Below, one piece after another: positions 44,720-56,285 of a stretch of DNA of 64,000 bases. The position numbers were made by a program, and so were the translations under genes. Below the pieces are notes generated by a model, which was given only the letters and a program-made list of their open reading frames with translations, was not told the DNA's origin and did no database searches. The DNA is from Adiantum capillus-veneris (lineage: Eukaryota; Streptophyta; Polypodiopsida; Polypodiales; Pteridaceae). Each line of letters begins with the position of its first letter. The first letter of the stretch is position 1. Location of the stretch: assembly GCA_014529385.2 (NCBI GenBank), contig CM043966.1:89352587-89416586 (forward strand). Direction: 5' to 3'.

Positions 44720-45469
44720 CTAATGGTTCAAACGTGTCCTCTGGAAAGGGTTCTCTACATAAGTTTCGTCTTCGATAGCCCTTTCTAAAACACATTCTTC
44801 TCGTTTCAGACTTCCACATTTCGAAGCTCCACACATCCATAACTCCTTGGGTTTACCTAACCAAGCTGGAAATTCGGATCCCGCCAAAGTAGCTGAATCA
44901 AACTCCTCTACCGGTGTTCGGTTCACATCTTTGTAGCTATGGTCTTTCAGGTTCACACGTGTAGTGGTTTCCATATTTCTCAGGTATATGTGATCGTAGC
45001 CCCAATCCTGGACCATTTTCAACTGTCTCATGAATGGTCTTCCCAGTATGATATCATAGTTATTCTCCTTGCCAAAATCGACAATAGCGAAAGTATGTTC
45101 GTATTCAATGCCGCAAGAAGTCACTACAACTTTCTCTAATAACCCCATAGGTTTCTCCATGTGTCCATCTGCTAATTGGAGTTTCAACCTAGTCTTCCTT
45201 ATTGCTGGTTTCCCCCATTTTTTCCAGATTTCTTTTGTAGCTATGGCTACCCCAGCTCCGCTGTCTAGTATTGCCATTGTGTTCACTCCTTGGAATTCAA
45301 CTGGTAAGGTTGTATTCCCCTCTTCACCTTCGCAATACTCTCCGACCTTGTTTAAGGGTACAGGCTTAGCGTCTTTTGTGGCTTGCTCAGCTCCTCTATG
45401 CTCTCTTGCAATCTCGATGTTGGATCTTTTATCCCGAATTTCTCCAAGCATTTTCCTACAGTGGTCCAC
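44720..45469 (-). CDS. A first aspartic protease
   Basis: Open minus-strand frame of 249 codons. The retropepsin active site AILDSGAGVAIA is at about 45278-45240, followed by QLADGHMEKPMGLLEKVV, YEHTFAIVDF and NNYDIILGRPFM, the usual flap-to-helix order. It would process the Gag-Pol polyprotein as a dimer. A Cys-containing MCGASKCGSLKREECV segment near the C-terminus is shared with B and could bind metal; that is a guess. The catalytic Asp is intact. The upstream start is uncertain because Gag is frameshifted. Confidence 0.85.
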   Translation of the reverse strand: MDHCRKMLGEIRDKRSNIEIAREHRGAEQATKDAKPVPLNKVGEYCEGEEGNTTLPVEFQGVNTMAILDSGAGVAIATKEIWKKWGKPAIRKTRLKLQLADGHMEKPMGLLEKVVVTSCGIEYEHTFAIVDFGKENNYDIILGRPFMRQLKMVQDWGYDHIYLRNMETTTRVNLKDHSYKDVNRTPVEEFDSATLAGSEFPAWLGKPKELWMCGASKCGSLKREECVLERAIEDETYVENPFQRTRLNH

Positions 45470-45539
45470 ATATGTGGTCTTAGCCTCAAAAGCTCAGCTA
45501 GAGTGATAGTGCATGTCACTGGTGTTGACAAGATCTCTA

Positions 45540-46810
45540 TCAATCCTTGCGAGTCCATGACTTTTTCTGATGAGATTTTCGTGAGGGAAGTGCTCTAATC
45601 TCGGATTTTGCTTCATACTCTCCTAAGTATGAAGGTAAGGTTTTCAGTGAATGAGGTTTGCTCTCCATTGTTCTAACAGAGCCCCCATCTCCCCAGTAAG
45701 ATTGCAGATCCAAGTCCACTTGAGATCCTGCCTCAAATTCCACTATGGGAGGATTCCTGATGTCCTTTTCCCAATTTGTCTGATTAGCTTGGCAACTTAG
45801 CTCGTTTGCAAAGTTTGCCTCTCTCACTTGTTTCCAAAATTCATTGTAATCCTCATCTTTCCGTAAGACCTCTGTATGACTGGATGAAAACTCTCTACCT
45901 CCTGATCGGTTGTGTTCAACACTATGCGGTCATCCTTTCGTGTATCTTCAGGCTTTTGTGCACTGGGAGTCCTTTCAGCTACCCGTGAAACAATAGTCTC
46001 TTGCTGAATTGGGTTTTCCTTCCCACAATTCATTGTTTCTTTTGGTGGTTCTAATAAAGCTTGTGCAGTCTCGATCATTCTCTGGCACATTTCAAGTCTC
46101 TGCTTTTCCAATTCCGCGTTTGGGTATGTCATCCACCTCTGTTCTTGTGTTTGGTTGTTCTTTAACCTAGCTTCGTAAGCTCTCATCAGTGCGTCCAATG
46201 GTTCGTGTACTTTGTCGACTAGCACTGATCCCCCTGAGCTTAAGCTCGTTGTTTCTTTGATACTCTTTTGTTTCGTTCTTTCCGGGCTCATCTCTCGTTT
46301 CCCGTTTTGACTCTCAAGTTTTTCTAATCTAGCTTTAGTTTGCTTTAGTTCCTCAGCTAGAATAGCGTCTTCACGTTCTTTTCTCAACTTCATGCGTGCT
46401 TTTCTAGCTTTCCATGTGTTTTTCTGACTCCGCGGTCCTTGACTAACCACTTCAGTCGCTAACTTTCCATTCTCAGGTTCTCTAGTGGTTTTCTTAGCTT
46501 GAGCTCTAGTAACAACTTGCGTTGGTATCAGAGTTTCATTTTCAGACCCACTGCTGGTAGGAATAGTTTCTAGCATATTCAATGTCGTCTTTTGCACTTT
46601 GTTTGGATTCTTTGAACAATCCTCAATGAAGTGAGTAACCCCACACTCAGTGCAATAAGCGTTAATTCTAATGATTTCCGTATGTGGGCAAACATTCATC
46701 AGATGGTCACCTCCACACTTGTAACAGGGTCCTAGTGCTGGTCTTGGTCCCCTTGATTCGTCCTTTGTGGATAGGATGGTCTTTGTCCTGTTAACCCTCC
46801 ATGAGCTATG
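45540..46810 (-). pseudogene. A Gag C-terminal part, two zinc knuckles and linker
   Basis: The minus-strand frame 46699-45824 starts within the first knuckle, CYKCGGDHLMNVC (about 46732-46694), and continues with a second, CTECGVTHFIEDC (about 46657-46619). A long charged segment follows (VVTRAQAKKTTREPENGK, RKARMKLRKERED), then the linker frame 45827-45540 with SLKTLPSYLGEYEAKSE. The junction to the main Gag frame near 46750-46880 needs two one-base corrections, in short G and T runs. Two knuckles would bind genomic RNA. Confidence 0.82.
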
Positions 46811-46814
46811 AACA

Positions 46815-49149
46815 TCAAGGTTCTTGCGTCCAAATTGTATCTCTCTTCATCAGAAGCACTTGTAACTGTTGGTGTTCCAACATTCCCATCATGCCCCATG
46901 GTTCTGGTTGTTTTGGTTCTTCTGGTGGGTAATACACTGTCGGAGACATGTGTGCACCCGATTCTTCATAATAGGCTTGAACAGGCACTAAGGCTTGTTC
47001 TTCCTGATTCTCTAAAGTTGGTGCATATCTAATGCCCACTGGTCTTGCTCCTGGTAAAGGTGGTTGTTGTCCCAATACCGGTTGCGGTCTTTCTATCCCC
47101 ATAGGTCCTGGTACATTTCCCGTTGGGTATCGAGGTACTGGATGTATCTGAGGTGGTGCTAATTGAGCAGGAGGTGCATACTGGCGCTCCCTTACATACC
47201 CTTTGTTGTAATAGCACTCCTCTGTTGGATGATTTGTCCATTTTTGTTCAATAGCACACCATTTCAGTGTTTTTGGCAATGGTTTTTGGTATGGTGCCAT
47301 CCTTTTTAGAGCATCTTCTATCATTTGCTCTACATTTGGCATGGTTGTTGTTTGAACATTCTTTTTAGTGGTAGTCTCGCTCGCTACGGAGGAGGAGCTA
47401 CTGGATGCAAAATCTGTATCCGCTGACACCTCTCCATAAACCGTACAGTTATCCACTAAGTACAATGCCTCTCTCGTTACTTGCTCGAAACTTGTACAAG
47501 CTTTCAAGTGCAAGTCCTTCTTGAGAGTGTCGTTCCTCAGTCCCTCAATAAAGAGAACAGATAGTCTGTCATCTTGTGGTCGTTCACGTACTGGACATCT
47601 CTCAATGTATTGTTTGAAGCGAAGTGAAGCTTCCTTCACTTTTTCGTGTTCTCTCTGTTTAAAAGCATATATTTGTGAGACCGTATTGTGCTTAATCCCT
47701 CGTTTTGAGAATTCCTCAGCAAACTCTCTTAGCAAATGGTCAATGTCATGGAATCCCCCTATGTTCATTGGTTGAAACCATGTCAATGCAGTACCTTCTA
47801 GAGTAAGACCAAATCCCTCGTATTGTGTATGGAAATCTGTTATCTGCTCAGCTCTTAAGACTTGCTTAAAGAGTGACACATGTGCATACGGATCTCCTGA
47901 ACCACCATACTTCTTTTGCATACACTTGGCTACTTGAGATGGTCTCATACGTCTATGATCTGCTACCAATCTCATTGCTCCTGTGTCTCGGCTAAAGCTT
48001 TCTCTAGCATCATGGACTTCATGGGTTACCCTTGTCGGTTCCTCTGCCCTGAATCTACTACTGGGAGGTAAATGTGATGGTTCCGCTTCAAACCTTGGAC
48101 CTGGAGTGGTATAGGTGGGGATTGGAACTGCACTACCTCGATTCGTCTCCATTGACTCTCTGGAATGTAATGATCCCATTGGTCCGAGCTTCGAGTCCCA
48201 AGGTTGACTGAAAGAGTCAGCGACCTGAGTTCTTTGTCCTCCTGTTGTCATTGAGTTTTGCACTCCAGTTGTTGGTGCTGGTCTATGTGAGCTAGAAGTA
48301 ACATAATACTGATGTAGTGGTCCCCCAAAGTATGTATATCCTTCTAATTCTTTCTTGCCCATTGTTGAGTATTGCCTCCCATACTTATCGTAAGCGGCAA
48401 TTTTCACTTCCGATCCCTCTGTGTAGGTAAAGACATAGAGTCTTTTTTTGTCTGTCAACTCTCCGGTGTAGGGTTCTTCACATCTATAATAGAGATCTTG
48501 CTCCCCATTATTATATTTGTACAGCCCCACATAGATGTTATCAGTGTTGATCCTTGTAGTTTCATTCTCTCTTCTTAACCTCGCATTAGGGAAGTTCATT
48601 ATTGGTGCTTTCTCCTCAAGTTCTTCATCTATTTTGGCTTTGGTGCCCATCAATCCCCACTTGTCCACAATGTTAGGGTTTAGGACTACCAAGTACATGG
48701 TACCCTCGTCATCTAGATATCTATCTCCGCTATAGCTCACAGGCACTAAGTCCTTGAACTCACTAGGTCTTCTTCTATCTTTACACAATAGCGGTCCATT
48801 CCATCTTTGTAGATCTTGGCACCTTGCTCATTGTCGTACTGGTATTTTATGAACAATAGCTTCATGGTGGCGGAAGGGTTTGATGATCCTGCTGCCATAT
48901 TTTCTTGTTGTTCAGGTTCAAGTTTTCCAAGTTTTCGGTGAAAATCTCGTAAGATCTCTCCGAAGAAGTATCAGAGACACTTCCTTCAAAGATCGGCTCT
49001 AATGGTTGCACCCAACTTTGGTTTACACTTCCCTCGGTTGATATGACACTTGCTGGTTCCCCTTGTTTTGGTTGATTATTCCGGAGATTCCTGCCCGATC
49101 TCAAATTCATCAATTCCCCTAAAGGACTGTAGCTTTTCCGTCTCGGCAA
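46815..49149 (-). pseudogene. A Gag, N-terminal extension and capsid
   Basis: The ATG at 49149 (MPRRKSYSP) is 131 bp from the last leader palindrome. Frame 49149-48862 is followed, through about one indel near 48790-48800, by the frame 48788-46815. Residues to about 330 form an unusual N-terminal region with repeated short Tyr-rich beta-like strands (MYLVVLNPNIVDKWG, YVGLYKYNNGEQDLYYRC, RLYVFTYTEGSEVKIAAYDKYG). The capsid part contains YAHVSLFKQVLRAEQ, LTLEGTALTWFQPM and FKQYIERCPV. A further Cys/His segment, WCAIEQKWTNHPTEECYYNK, precedes a Pro-rich tail. Gag is longer than in most gypsy elements. Broken by a few indels only. Confidence 0.85.
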
Positions 49150-49279
49150 TTTGTTTTCCCCAAGTTTTTGTGGTCAGAATTGATCCAAATTGACTGATAC
49201 TTGGTCAACTTGTTTAATTTTGTCAGTTGGACAACTTCTGTTTCATCAAGTGAGAATTTTGTTGCAGTTATGCTGAAAA

Positions 49280-49998
49280 AGACATTATACGCGTATGATG
49301 TCTTTTTTCACAGATTTTGACTATTTTGGTTATGCTCACTCTCAATGGCCCCTTTATGCTCTGTTCACTCACAAAATTCAGTTTGAACTCTGTTTGAGCA
49401 AGTTATGGCTAGTTCAGGCTTTTCTTGGCAATTTTCCGCTTTTGACTTGTTTTTGGGTCAATTGTGATCCAAATGGGATGAAACTTGAAATATAACCTCT
49501 AGACAGCTATTACAATGGATCTGTGTTGGCAAAGTATCAAAATATGTCCAAAATTAGGTCAAAGACATCATACGCGTATGATGTCTTTTTCATCAATTTG
49601 GGTCCAAACTTGATATTTATGCTTTCTACAGTGTTTGTAACAATCTTGTCAGGTCAGATTTCAAAAATAAGCAATGGAAGTGCAAAAAGACATTATACGC
49701 GTATGATGTCTTTTTTCCCAGATTTTGACTATTTTTGGTTTTAAGCCTTCTCCAATGTTTATAATTGAGTTTCAGGTGTTTTTGTCAGGTTTGAATGTAA
49801 AAACAAGATCTGAATCCAAAATTTCCTATTCTTTGCGTTTCTTGGACTCCGACTTGTCTTTTCGGGTTTCTTTGAGTGTTAATGCTCTTGTTTTAAGTTG
49901 ACCTTAGGGTAAAACCCCCTTCTAAACACTCTGGCAATGTCAAATTTTCAATTTTAGTCTCTGTTTAGGTCCTAAGACATCATACGCGTATGATGTCT
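49280..49998. repeat. A leader palindrome array, 4 copies
   Basis: Copies start at 49280, 49563, 49688 and 49975, with steps of 283, 125 and 287 bp. Two are perfect palindromes (arm AGACATCATA, centre CGCG); the other two have a T in place of C at arm position 7 on one side only. Three are followed by TTTT or longer T runs. The array lies between the primer site and the Gag ATG, that is, in the 5' untranslated leader of the genomic RNA. Confidence 0.93.
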
Positions 49999-50518
49999 AA
50001 AGTTGCAGATTTTCAGTTTTTCAGCACAGAACTCTTCCAATAGCTCTTTTAAGTGCTCAGCAACAATCAGTTACACAGAAAATTTTTCTGAACTTTGTTT
50101 ATTGCATATTTCACTACCAAAGCGACTTTTTCAGTGATCTAACATGCAATCAAACACATCAAGCAAATAGAACACCAATTGATAGCTCTAGATCAGGATC
50201 AAATCAGGCCCTACCTAAGCTACTTCTAATCATAAAATGGATTTTTTGCAATTGAAAATATAAAGAGATTTACTACCACACAAGGAGTAGCAAATGCTTT
50301 TTATGTCAACAACCACTTAAACACCATCAAAAAACAATCTAATCTAAGCTAGACTAAAAATACTGTCAACGCGGAAGACCCAGGAATACCCCACTTCCTA
50401 GTATCTCTCGAGATCTTCGGAGTCCACCACTCCTAGATCTTTTCTAACTAAAGTATACAAAGTAGTTTATACGACTCACCTCGTAGGATTAGTCTAAGGT
50501 CACCTACTTAGGGCTCTC
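49999..50518 (-). other. A leader between primer site and palindrome array
   Basis: No gene. Parts match B at 55120-55590, such as the ATAGCTCTAG / ACAGCTCTAG block and GGATTAGTCTAAGGTCACCTAC just before the primer site (50497-50519 here). Confidence 0.6.
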
Positions 50519-50520
50519 GT

Positions 50521-50536
50521 CCCGGCAGCGGCGCCA
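50521..50536 (-). other. A primer-binding site, Asp-tRNA type
   Basis: On the minus strand TGGCGCCGCTGCCGGG follows the 5' LTR after two bases. It pairs with a tRNA 3' end of the form CCCGGCAACGGCGCCA, the plant Asp-tRNA type, with one mismatch. The tRNA assignment is from general knowledge. Confidence 0.8.
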
Positions 50537-50538
50537 AA

Positions 50539-51474
50539 TGTTAAGGCGGTTACGCCGCTAGCGGAAGCTAAATAGCGAGAACTCAACCAACAACAGAATT
50601 TGTCAGACGAGGACGAAGCTTGACCCGCAGGCGCATGGAAACAACTAGGTGGGTGTCAAATCACCTACTCGACCTTCTAATGACAATCACTACCAAGGAA
50701 ATCAAATCTAAGTTCTAAAATACGCAAGTGACTGAAATCCGTACTACGAACGAATGCTATACGAAACAGGATCTAGAATCATCGAATCGATCTCAAACTC
50801 AAGGGGAAGTCTATACACTAGGTAAGAACAACACCCTAAAGACTTGAACTGCAAAATCAACCTATAACCACTCCGTGCGGTAAACGCGTATGAAGACAGG
50901 CCGAAAATTACAGGTGACCGAAACTTGACCCCGATGGTACGAATGTGTAGCTCTACTCGTTGTGGTTCTATAGATATGCTGCACGCTCTATTCCGACACA
51001 CGAGTTGGAAGAAAACTCACACCGAAGCTCGTAGGAACTTACCACACATAGAAGCCGATAGCGCGCACTCTTGGTATCTGTGCGTAGCTCTCGCCGTTGC
51101 TAACACAATGGCGGTGTCGCTTCTCCAATGGCGGCTCCGTAGCTCGCGTAGCAAGGAGATAAGACTCTCTCTCTCTCTCTCTCTCTCAGACACAGTCACA
51201 GCGCTCAAAACTCACCTTGATTAATAATTGAATCTCCCTTAGGTTACAAAACTTTGGCTTATATACCTCAGCCTTGGAGGTGAGAACATCTCTAATTATG
51301 TACATCAGCAGGTGAAATTACGTCGGGATTACAGACTGGAAACTCAATTGAGTCCCGTTACTTAGTGAATGGCTCAAATCAAAATTAATGTCGGAAAGAC
51401 ATTTATTACAATCAATGGTTACAAAATGATGGGTGTGAGCAAAAATGCGGGTGTGATCCTCTGCTGGCTCAACA
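50539..51474 (-). repeat. A 5' LTR (936 bp)
   Basis: The pair of 33543-34480, identical outside a 113-bp patch and a CT run (about 51165-51187). It has the half-site TAAACGCGTATGAAGAC at 50881-50897. A CTTATATACCTC segment near 51258-51269 may hold the TATA box on the minus strand (GTATATAAG). Confidence 0.96.
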
Positions 51475-51479
51475 CCTGT

Positions 51480-53490
51480 GGTTTGACAAATGGGCTAATC
51501 CTCTGTAGCACCTCCTCTATCAGTTGCTCTTGATTTACTCCTGGTCCATTTCGTTGTACTGTATTTCCAAACTTCGACCCACTTTGTTGAGATGATGAAT
51601 CATCATCTCTGTCTCTTAGATCTCCAACTCTGTAGATCTCACAGTTGTCAATTAGGAACAAAGACTCTTTGGTTAACTCATTTAGAGTGGGGCTTTTCTT
51701 CATATGAAAATCCTTTTGAGGATCTGCATTTCTCAATCCTTGGATAAATATCAACATCAGTCTGGATTGATTAGGTAGTTCTTCCATTGGGTAGAACTTT
51801 ACGTATCCTTTCAGCCGTAGGGCTGGCTTCCTGATAGATTCTCCCTCTTTATGTTTAAACTTGTGGATTTGAGAGACAATATTGTGGGCTATCCCTCTTT
51901 GAGAGAATTCCTCCACAAACTCATCAAAAACTTCTTGGATAGTCCCAAAATTTCATCTTTCAACCAATCAAACCAAGTAGCGGTGTCTTCCTCTAGGGTG
52001 AGTCCAAATCCTGAAAATTGTGTATGGAAGTCTCTAACCTCTTCTACTTGGATCACTCTCAAGAACGTTGCCAGGTGATCTCTAGGATCCCCTTCTCCTG
52101 AATACCTTTTGTGTACCTATTTCTAGACTTGAGAAGGTCTAACACATCTTTGTTCCAACAGTCAAACTGTGGAATCTCCTCATTCTTCTCCCCTCACAGG
52201 GTCTTGTCCAGGTCTCAATCTTCTGTCAATTGCACCCCCTACCCTATATCCTCTATATGACCTTTCAACAGGTGATTCCATTGCAAACCCTCTTTCTATT
52301 TTGATTCTCTCCATATAGGGGAATCTTGCTATGGTCGGCATCGTTGTTGGTCCCTTGCTTTCCTTGGGATAAAAATAAGAGTAAGTGGACATGGGTGAGA
52401 CTATAGGGGTCACATACGAACTATTTGTAATAGGGACTTGGCCTCTATAGAACTCTTGTTCCCTTGTCACTGTGGGTCACAACGATGATTGCAACGTTTC
52501 TAGATTTGTGATGAGATATGAAGGAAAAACTGGTATCTCTACTATTCTAGCTTGCATGGCTGGGATTCTGATCGCATCCTCCATTTTCTCAAAGGGATTG
52601 GTAGATTTAATGGGGGTAGGGTTTAGTCCTTGAGTGACAGCAAGGTCTGTTGGAATTACTCTAGTGGCTATCAATCTTGCTACCTCTTCTTTTTCTATTG
52701 GCCTATACTCTCGTCCATATTTGTCAACATATAGTATGAGACTCAATTCACCTGATTCATATGAGGATAAGTACAGAGTCTTTTCTGTGCCTAACTCAAA
52801 GGAGAATGGTGCTAAACATCAAAAATATGTCTTGACTCTCCCATTCAGGTATTCATAGATTCCTATCGCTCATTGGTTAGTCGCAACTTTAGTCACCTTT
52901 TTGTCAAACACTAGGGTGGCATTAGGAAGGTCTATTAGAGGAGGTATTTCGGTGATTTCAGAAACCATCTTCCCCTTTACCACATTATCCCTGTACTTGT
53001 TGTAGTTCTTTAGATCCTTAAGAATAAGGTAATGTGTTCCCTCCTCATGACGGAATCTATCCCCATCATCGTATGCTAGAAGGGCATCCACTCCTTCTGC
53101 TGGTTTTTCCTCAATACATATGGATTTTCGTCCCCTTTCATCAGCATATACCAAATCCCCATGGGAATTTGGTCCCTCTAAGTAAAGGGTTGTAAACCTT
53201 AATGTCCGCGGAGGGTTTCTAGAGGTGCTCCCTCCTTCTCCTTGGAGTGGTTGGTTAATCGCGGTGTTTCGGTACGCCATGAGATAAAAGGATTGTTCAG
53301 AGGAGGTGTTGGTTCCACTACTGTCTTCTATGATTGGTGCTAGTGGATCTATTCTAGCGTGGGTCACACTCTCCTCCATAGACACTATGCTGACCTGATC
53401 TCCTTGTGATTTTTGGTCTCTTTGGAGGTTTCTTCTTGATCATAAATACATCAATTTCTTAGCACACCACTACAAATCCAAACCTTTTAC
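51480..53490 (-). pseudogene. B Gag, N-terminal and capsid part
   Basis: Minus-strand segments 53385-52870, 52746-52477, 52470-52180 and 51916-51480 follow the A Gag in order. The start is probably near 53490, where an ELMNLRSGRN-like segment is visible, but a stop interrupts it. DLVYADERGRKSICIEEK, HYLILKDLKNYNKYRDN and YVDKYGREY match the Tyr-rich N-terminal region of A, and GFGLTLEEDTATWF (about 52010-51970) and KGYVKFYPMEE match the capsid. The frame is cut at 51479 by A. At least four frame breaks are present. Confidence 0.82.
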
Positions 53491-53830
53491 CTCAGAGTTC
53501 GCTTTGTCGTGTCTTACTCTGGCTATTGCAACTCTCCAATTGGTTGATTGATTGCACTTCCAATTGGTTTGGACTTGCTGGACCTTGTTGTTGGCTATCT
53601 ATACAAAACTTTAGACTCTACAAATCTTTGTCAATGGTGGTTCTCCTTTTAGTAACATTCAGTATTGATTAGGAAGAACATGCAAGTATTTCTCGTCCCA
53701 AGCTTTTTTTGGAAGGGTTGGTTCCCCGTATAAGTTCTTCTCACTGACTTGACTAGTAAAATGTGTTGTCAGAGTTGAGTGGAATACCTGGCAGGCTCAA
53801 TTTACTCAATATGCTCTAAATCTGGTTGTT

Positions 53831-55117
53831 AGACTTTATACACGTATAAAGTCTATTTGACAAAAATGGCAATATTTCTTCACCAGGTGTTCTCTACCAT
53901 TCATGTAACTCTGAGAAACTTCCAAAATGACAATTGGACCACTTTAGTGTAAGTTACAATTTGATGCAGATTGATTTTGGATCTTTTTTTTTTTGCACTC
54001 AAAGGCTCAAATGCTTTTCAATTTGAGTGTAATCTTGGCTATTGTCTTCTAAGGTCCCTTAGAATGCAAGGATATGCCCCAGTTTAGCTTTGGAAGTCAA
54101 TAGGGCAAAAAAGACATTATACGCGTATAAAGTCTTTTTTACGAGATTGACTAAATTTTTGTAGGTTTGTGCTTATAGTTGTGTGCTCATACTCCCGGTA
54201 TGTTCTTAAGTTCAAATAATGGTCAATAACATCAAAAACATACTATACGTGTATAATGTCTTTTTGAGCCATTTGACATGAAACTTACTCCAAAGGTAGC
54301 CTAACACTCAGGGGCTTCACAGATATTCTCTGACTTGAGTTTGGGATCAAGTTTGTTCAAGTTGTGGCCAAAAAGTGTGTGTAGAATGTTTGTATTGTTT
54401 CTTGGTCTTTTTAAACTCAAATTTGGTCCAAATGCAATAAAATATAAGCTATGGACTTCCCTTGTGCTTTAGGAAACTTTGGGCATATACCTTTGTACCA
54501 TTTGAGTCTATTCTAGGCAAAAAGACTTTATACGCGAAAAAAGTCTACTTGACAAAAATGAACTTAAATCTCAGTCCAAGGTTCTCTTTTGTGTGTACTC
54601 AAAGCATATGTGCTCAAAATCAGATTTTGATGTCAATGATTCACCAATTCACCATTTTTCTTTGTTTTTGGTTAGAATTTGCAAAATTCTCTCCAGATGT
54701 AAAGTTGGCTGACCAAATGGTGTGGAATCTTGTAGTCAAGCTTATAGACACCTCCCAAATGGCTTAGTGATGACAACATGCAAGATATTTCCCAAATCTA
54801 TGTTGGAGACATTATACACGTATAAGGTCTCGTGTCTCAGATTCAGATATGTTTCTACCTTAAGTTCCCCTACTTATCAGCATCATGTACATGTGTTCAC
54901 ATCAAAATTTAAAGCTCAAAAGTTCTTACAAACACAAGTTTCTTCTTTTTTCAGTTACAACCACCCCGAGTTTTGGCTTTTGGTCTCCAATTCCATGACA
55001 AAGTTTCCCACTCAAGGTGTTCCTAGAGTATATACTCATTTGAACACTCTGGTCCAATCAGTTTCCACAAATTTGGTCTCTTTTTAGCCCTGGAGACTTT
55101 TTACGCATATAAAGTCT
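53831..55117. repeat. B leader palindrome array, 6 copies
   Basis: Copies start at 53831, 54112, about 54236, 54523, 54807 and 55094, with steps of 281, about 126, 285, 284 and 287 bp. Arms are mostly AGACTTTATA or AGACATTATA with TATAAAGTCT or TATAATGTCT opposite, and centres CACG, CGCG, CGTG or CGCA. The copy at 54523 has lost part of the right arm, and the one at 54236 has a one-base insertion. The position matches the A leader array. Confidence 0.88.
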
Positions 55118-55606
55118 AACCTTGTAGAATTCAGATTTTTATGTGTAGGGCCCTTTCTAATGCCTTCTTATGCCCTCAACAATCCTCAGTCATGAACCTT
55201 GTTTTGCACTGTTTCAACTAAGAATCGCTCTTTTTTCAAGATTTCAATGCAACCAATCAACTCGAGCAAATTTTCATTGATGGACAGCTCTAGTTCAAGA
55301 TCAATTCATCTATCTAAAGCTACTCCTAAACATAAAAAATTGGGCTTTTGCAATTGTGAGTAGATAAGCACTTAAGTGACACACACGGACTAGCCAATGC
55401 TTTTATCACCTCTTCAACCACTCAAGCTCCCTAACCAATACAATTCTAAACTAAAACCATCAACACGGGTGACCAAGGCAAGACACATGCTTCCTAGAAC
55501 CTCTCTATAGGTCCTAACTAAACTAAGATAGAAAAGAATACTCTGGCACACCAGAGGAACTCTCACCTCATAGGATTAGTCTAAGGTCACCTACCTAGGG
55601 CATCGT
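55118..55606 (-). other. B leader between primer site and array
   Basis: No gene. Contains the AGGATTAGTCTAAGGTCACC block conserved in A just inside the primer site. Confidence 0.55.
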
Positions 55607-55624
55607 TCCCCGATAGCGGCGCCA
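55607..55624 (-). other. B primer-binding site, Asp-tRNA type
   Basis: On the minus strand TGGCGCCGCTATCGGGGA follows the 5' LTR after one base. It is the same primer class as in A, with two differences from the standard CCCCGGCAACGGCGCCA complement. Confidence 0.78.
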
Positions 55625-55625
55625 A

Positions 55626-56248
55626 TGTTGGCAGATACGCCGCGAGCGGATGCTAGCATAGCGAGAACAGAACCAACAACTCTATGTCGGCCAAGGGCGA
55701 AGCTTAACCCATAGGTGCATGAAAACAAGAAGATGGGTGTCAAACTCCTTCTTGACCTTCTAAGACTATCTCTTATCGAGGAAATTAGATCCAAGATTTC
55801 TTATGCACTAGTGAAAGTAATCCAACCTATGATGCTAATGCTATTTGAATCTAGGACAAATGCATTCGAAATATCACAAAACTCACAAGATATACTCTCC
55901 TTATCATGAGATCAATACCCTATGGACTATGGCTTGATAACCGACCTCCAACTACATCTTGCGACAATCACGTATAAAGACAGGCAGAAAAATACATGTT
56001 ACCATTTTTCATGGCATATGATCCTAATGCGTAGTCCCACTCTCTGTGAATCCATAGGTGCAAAGAACTCACCAAACACACACCTGGTTTGCAAGAAAAC
56101 TCACCCGGAATCTCGTAGGAGCTCACTTCGTGTCGTAGTCAGAATCGGACAATCTTGGCATTGAATGGAATCCCTTGACGTTACTAACACGATGGTGGTG
56201 TTGCTTTAGCAATGGACCTTCCGTAGCGCACATAGGGAAGAGAAGAAA

Positions 56249-56285
<37 letters not shown>

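Larger units (their letters stand above)
33543..51474 (-). mobile_element. Element A: 17.9-kb Ty3/gypsy with ORF3 and palindrome arrays
   Basis: A complete minus-strand element with near-identical LTRs (50539-51474 and 33543-34480), target duplication CCTGT (33538-33542 and 51475-51479), an Asp-type primer site and a polypurine tract. Coding order: Gag, protease, linker, RT-RNase H, double zinc module, integrase, second protease-like domain, spacer, ORF3. It is inserted in the Gag of its older relative B. Only eight LTR substitutions separate the ends, so insertion was recent. Gag and the post-integrase domain contain a few frameshifts, while RT-integrase and ORF3 are open. Confidence 0.96.
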
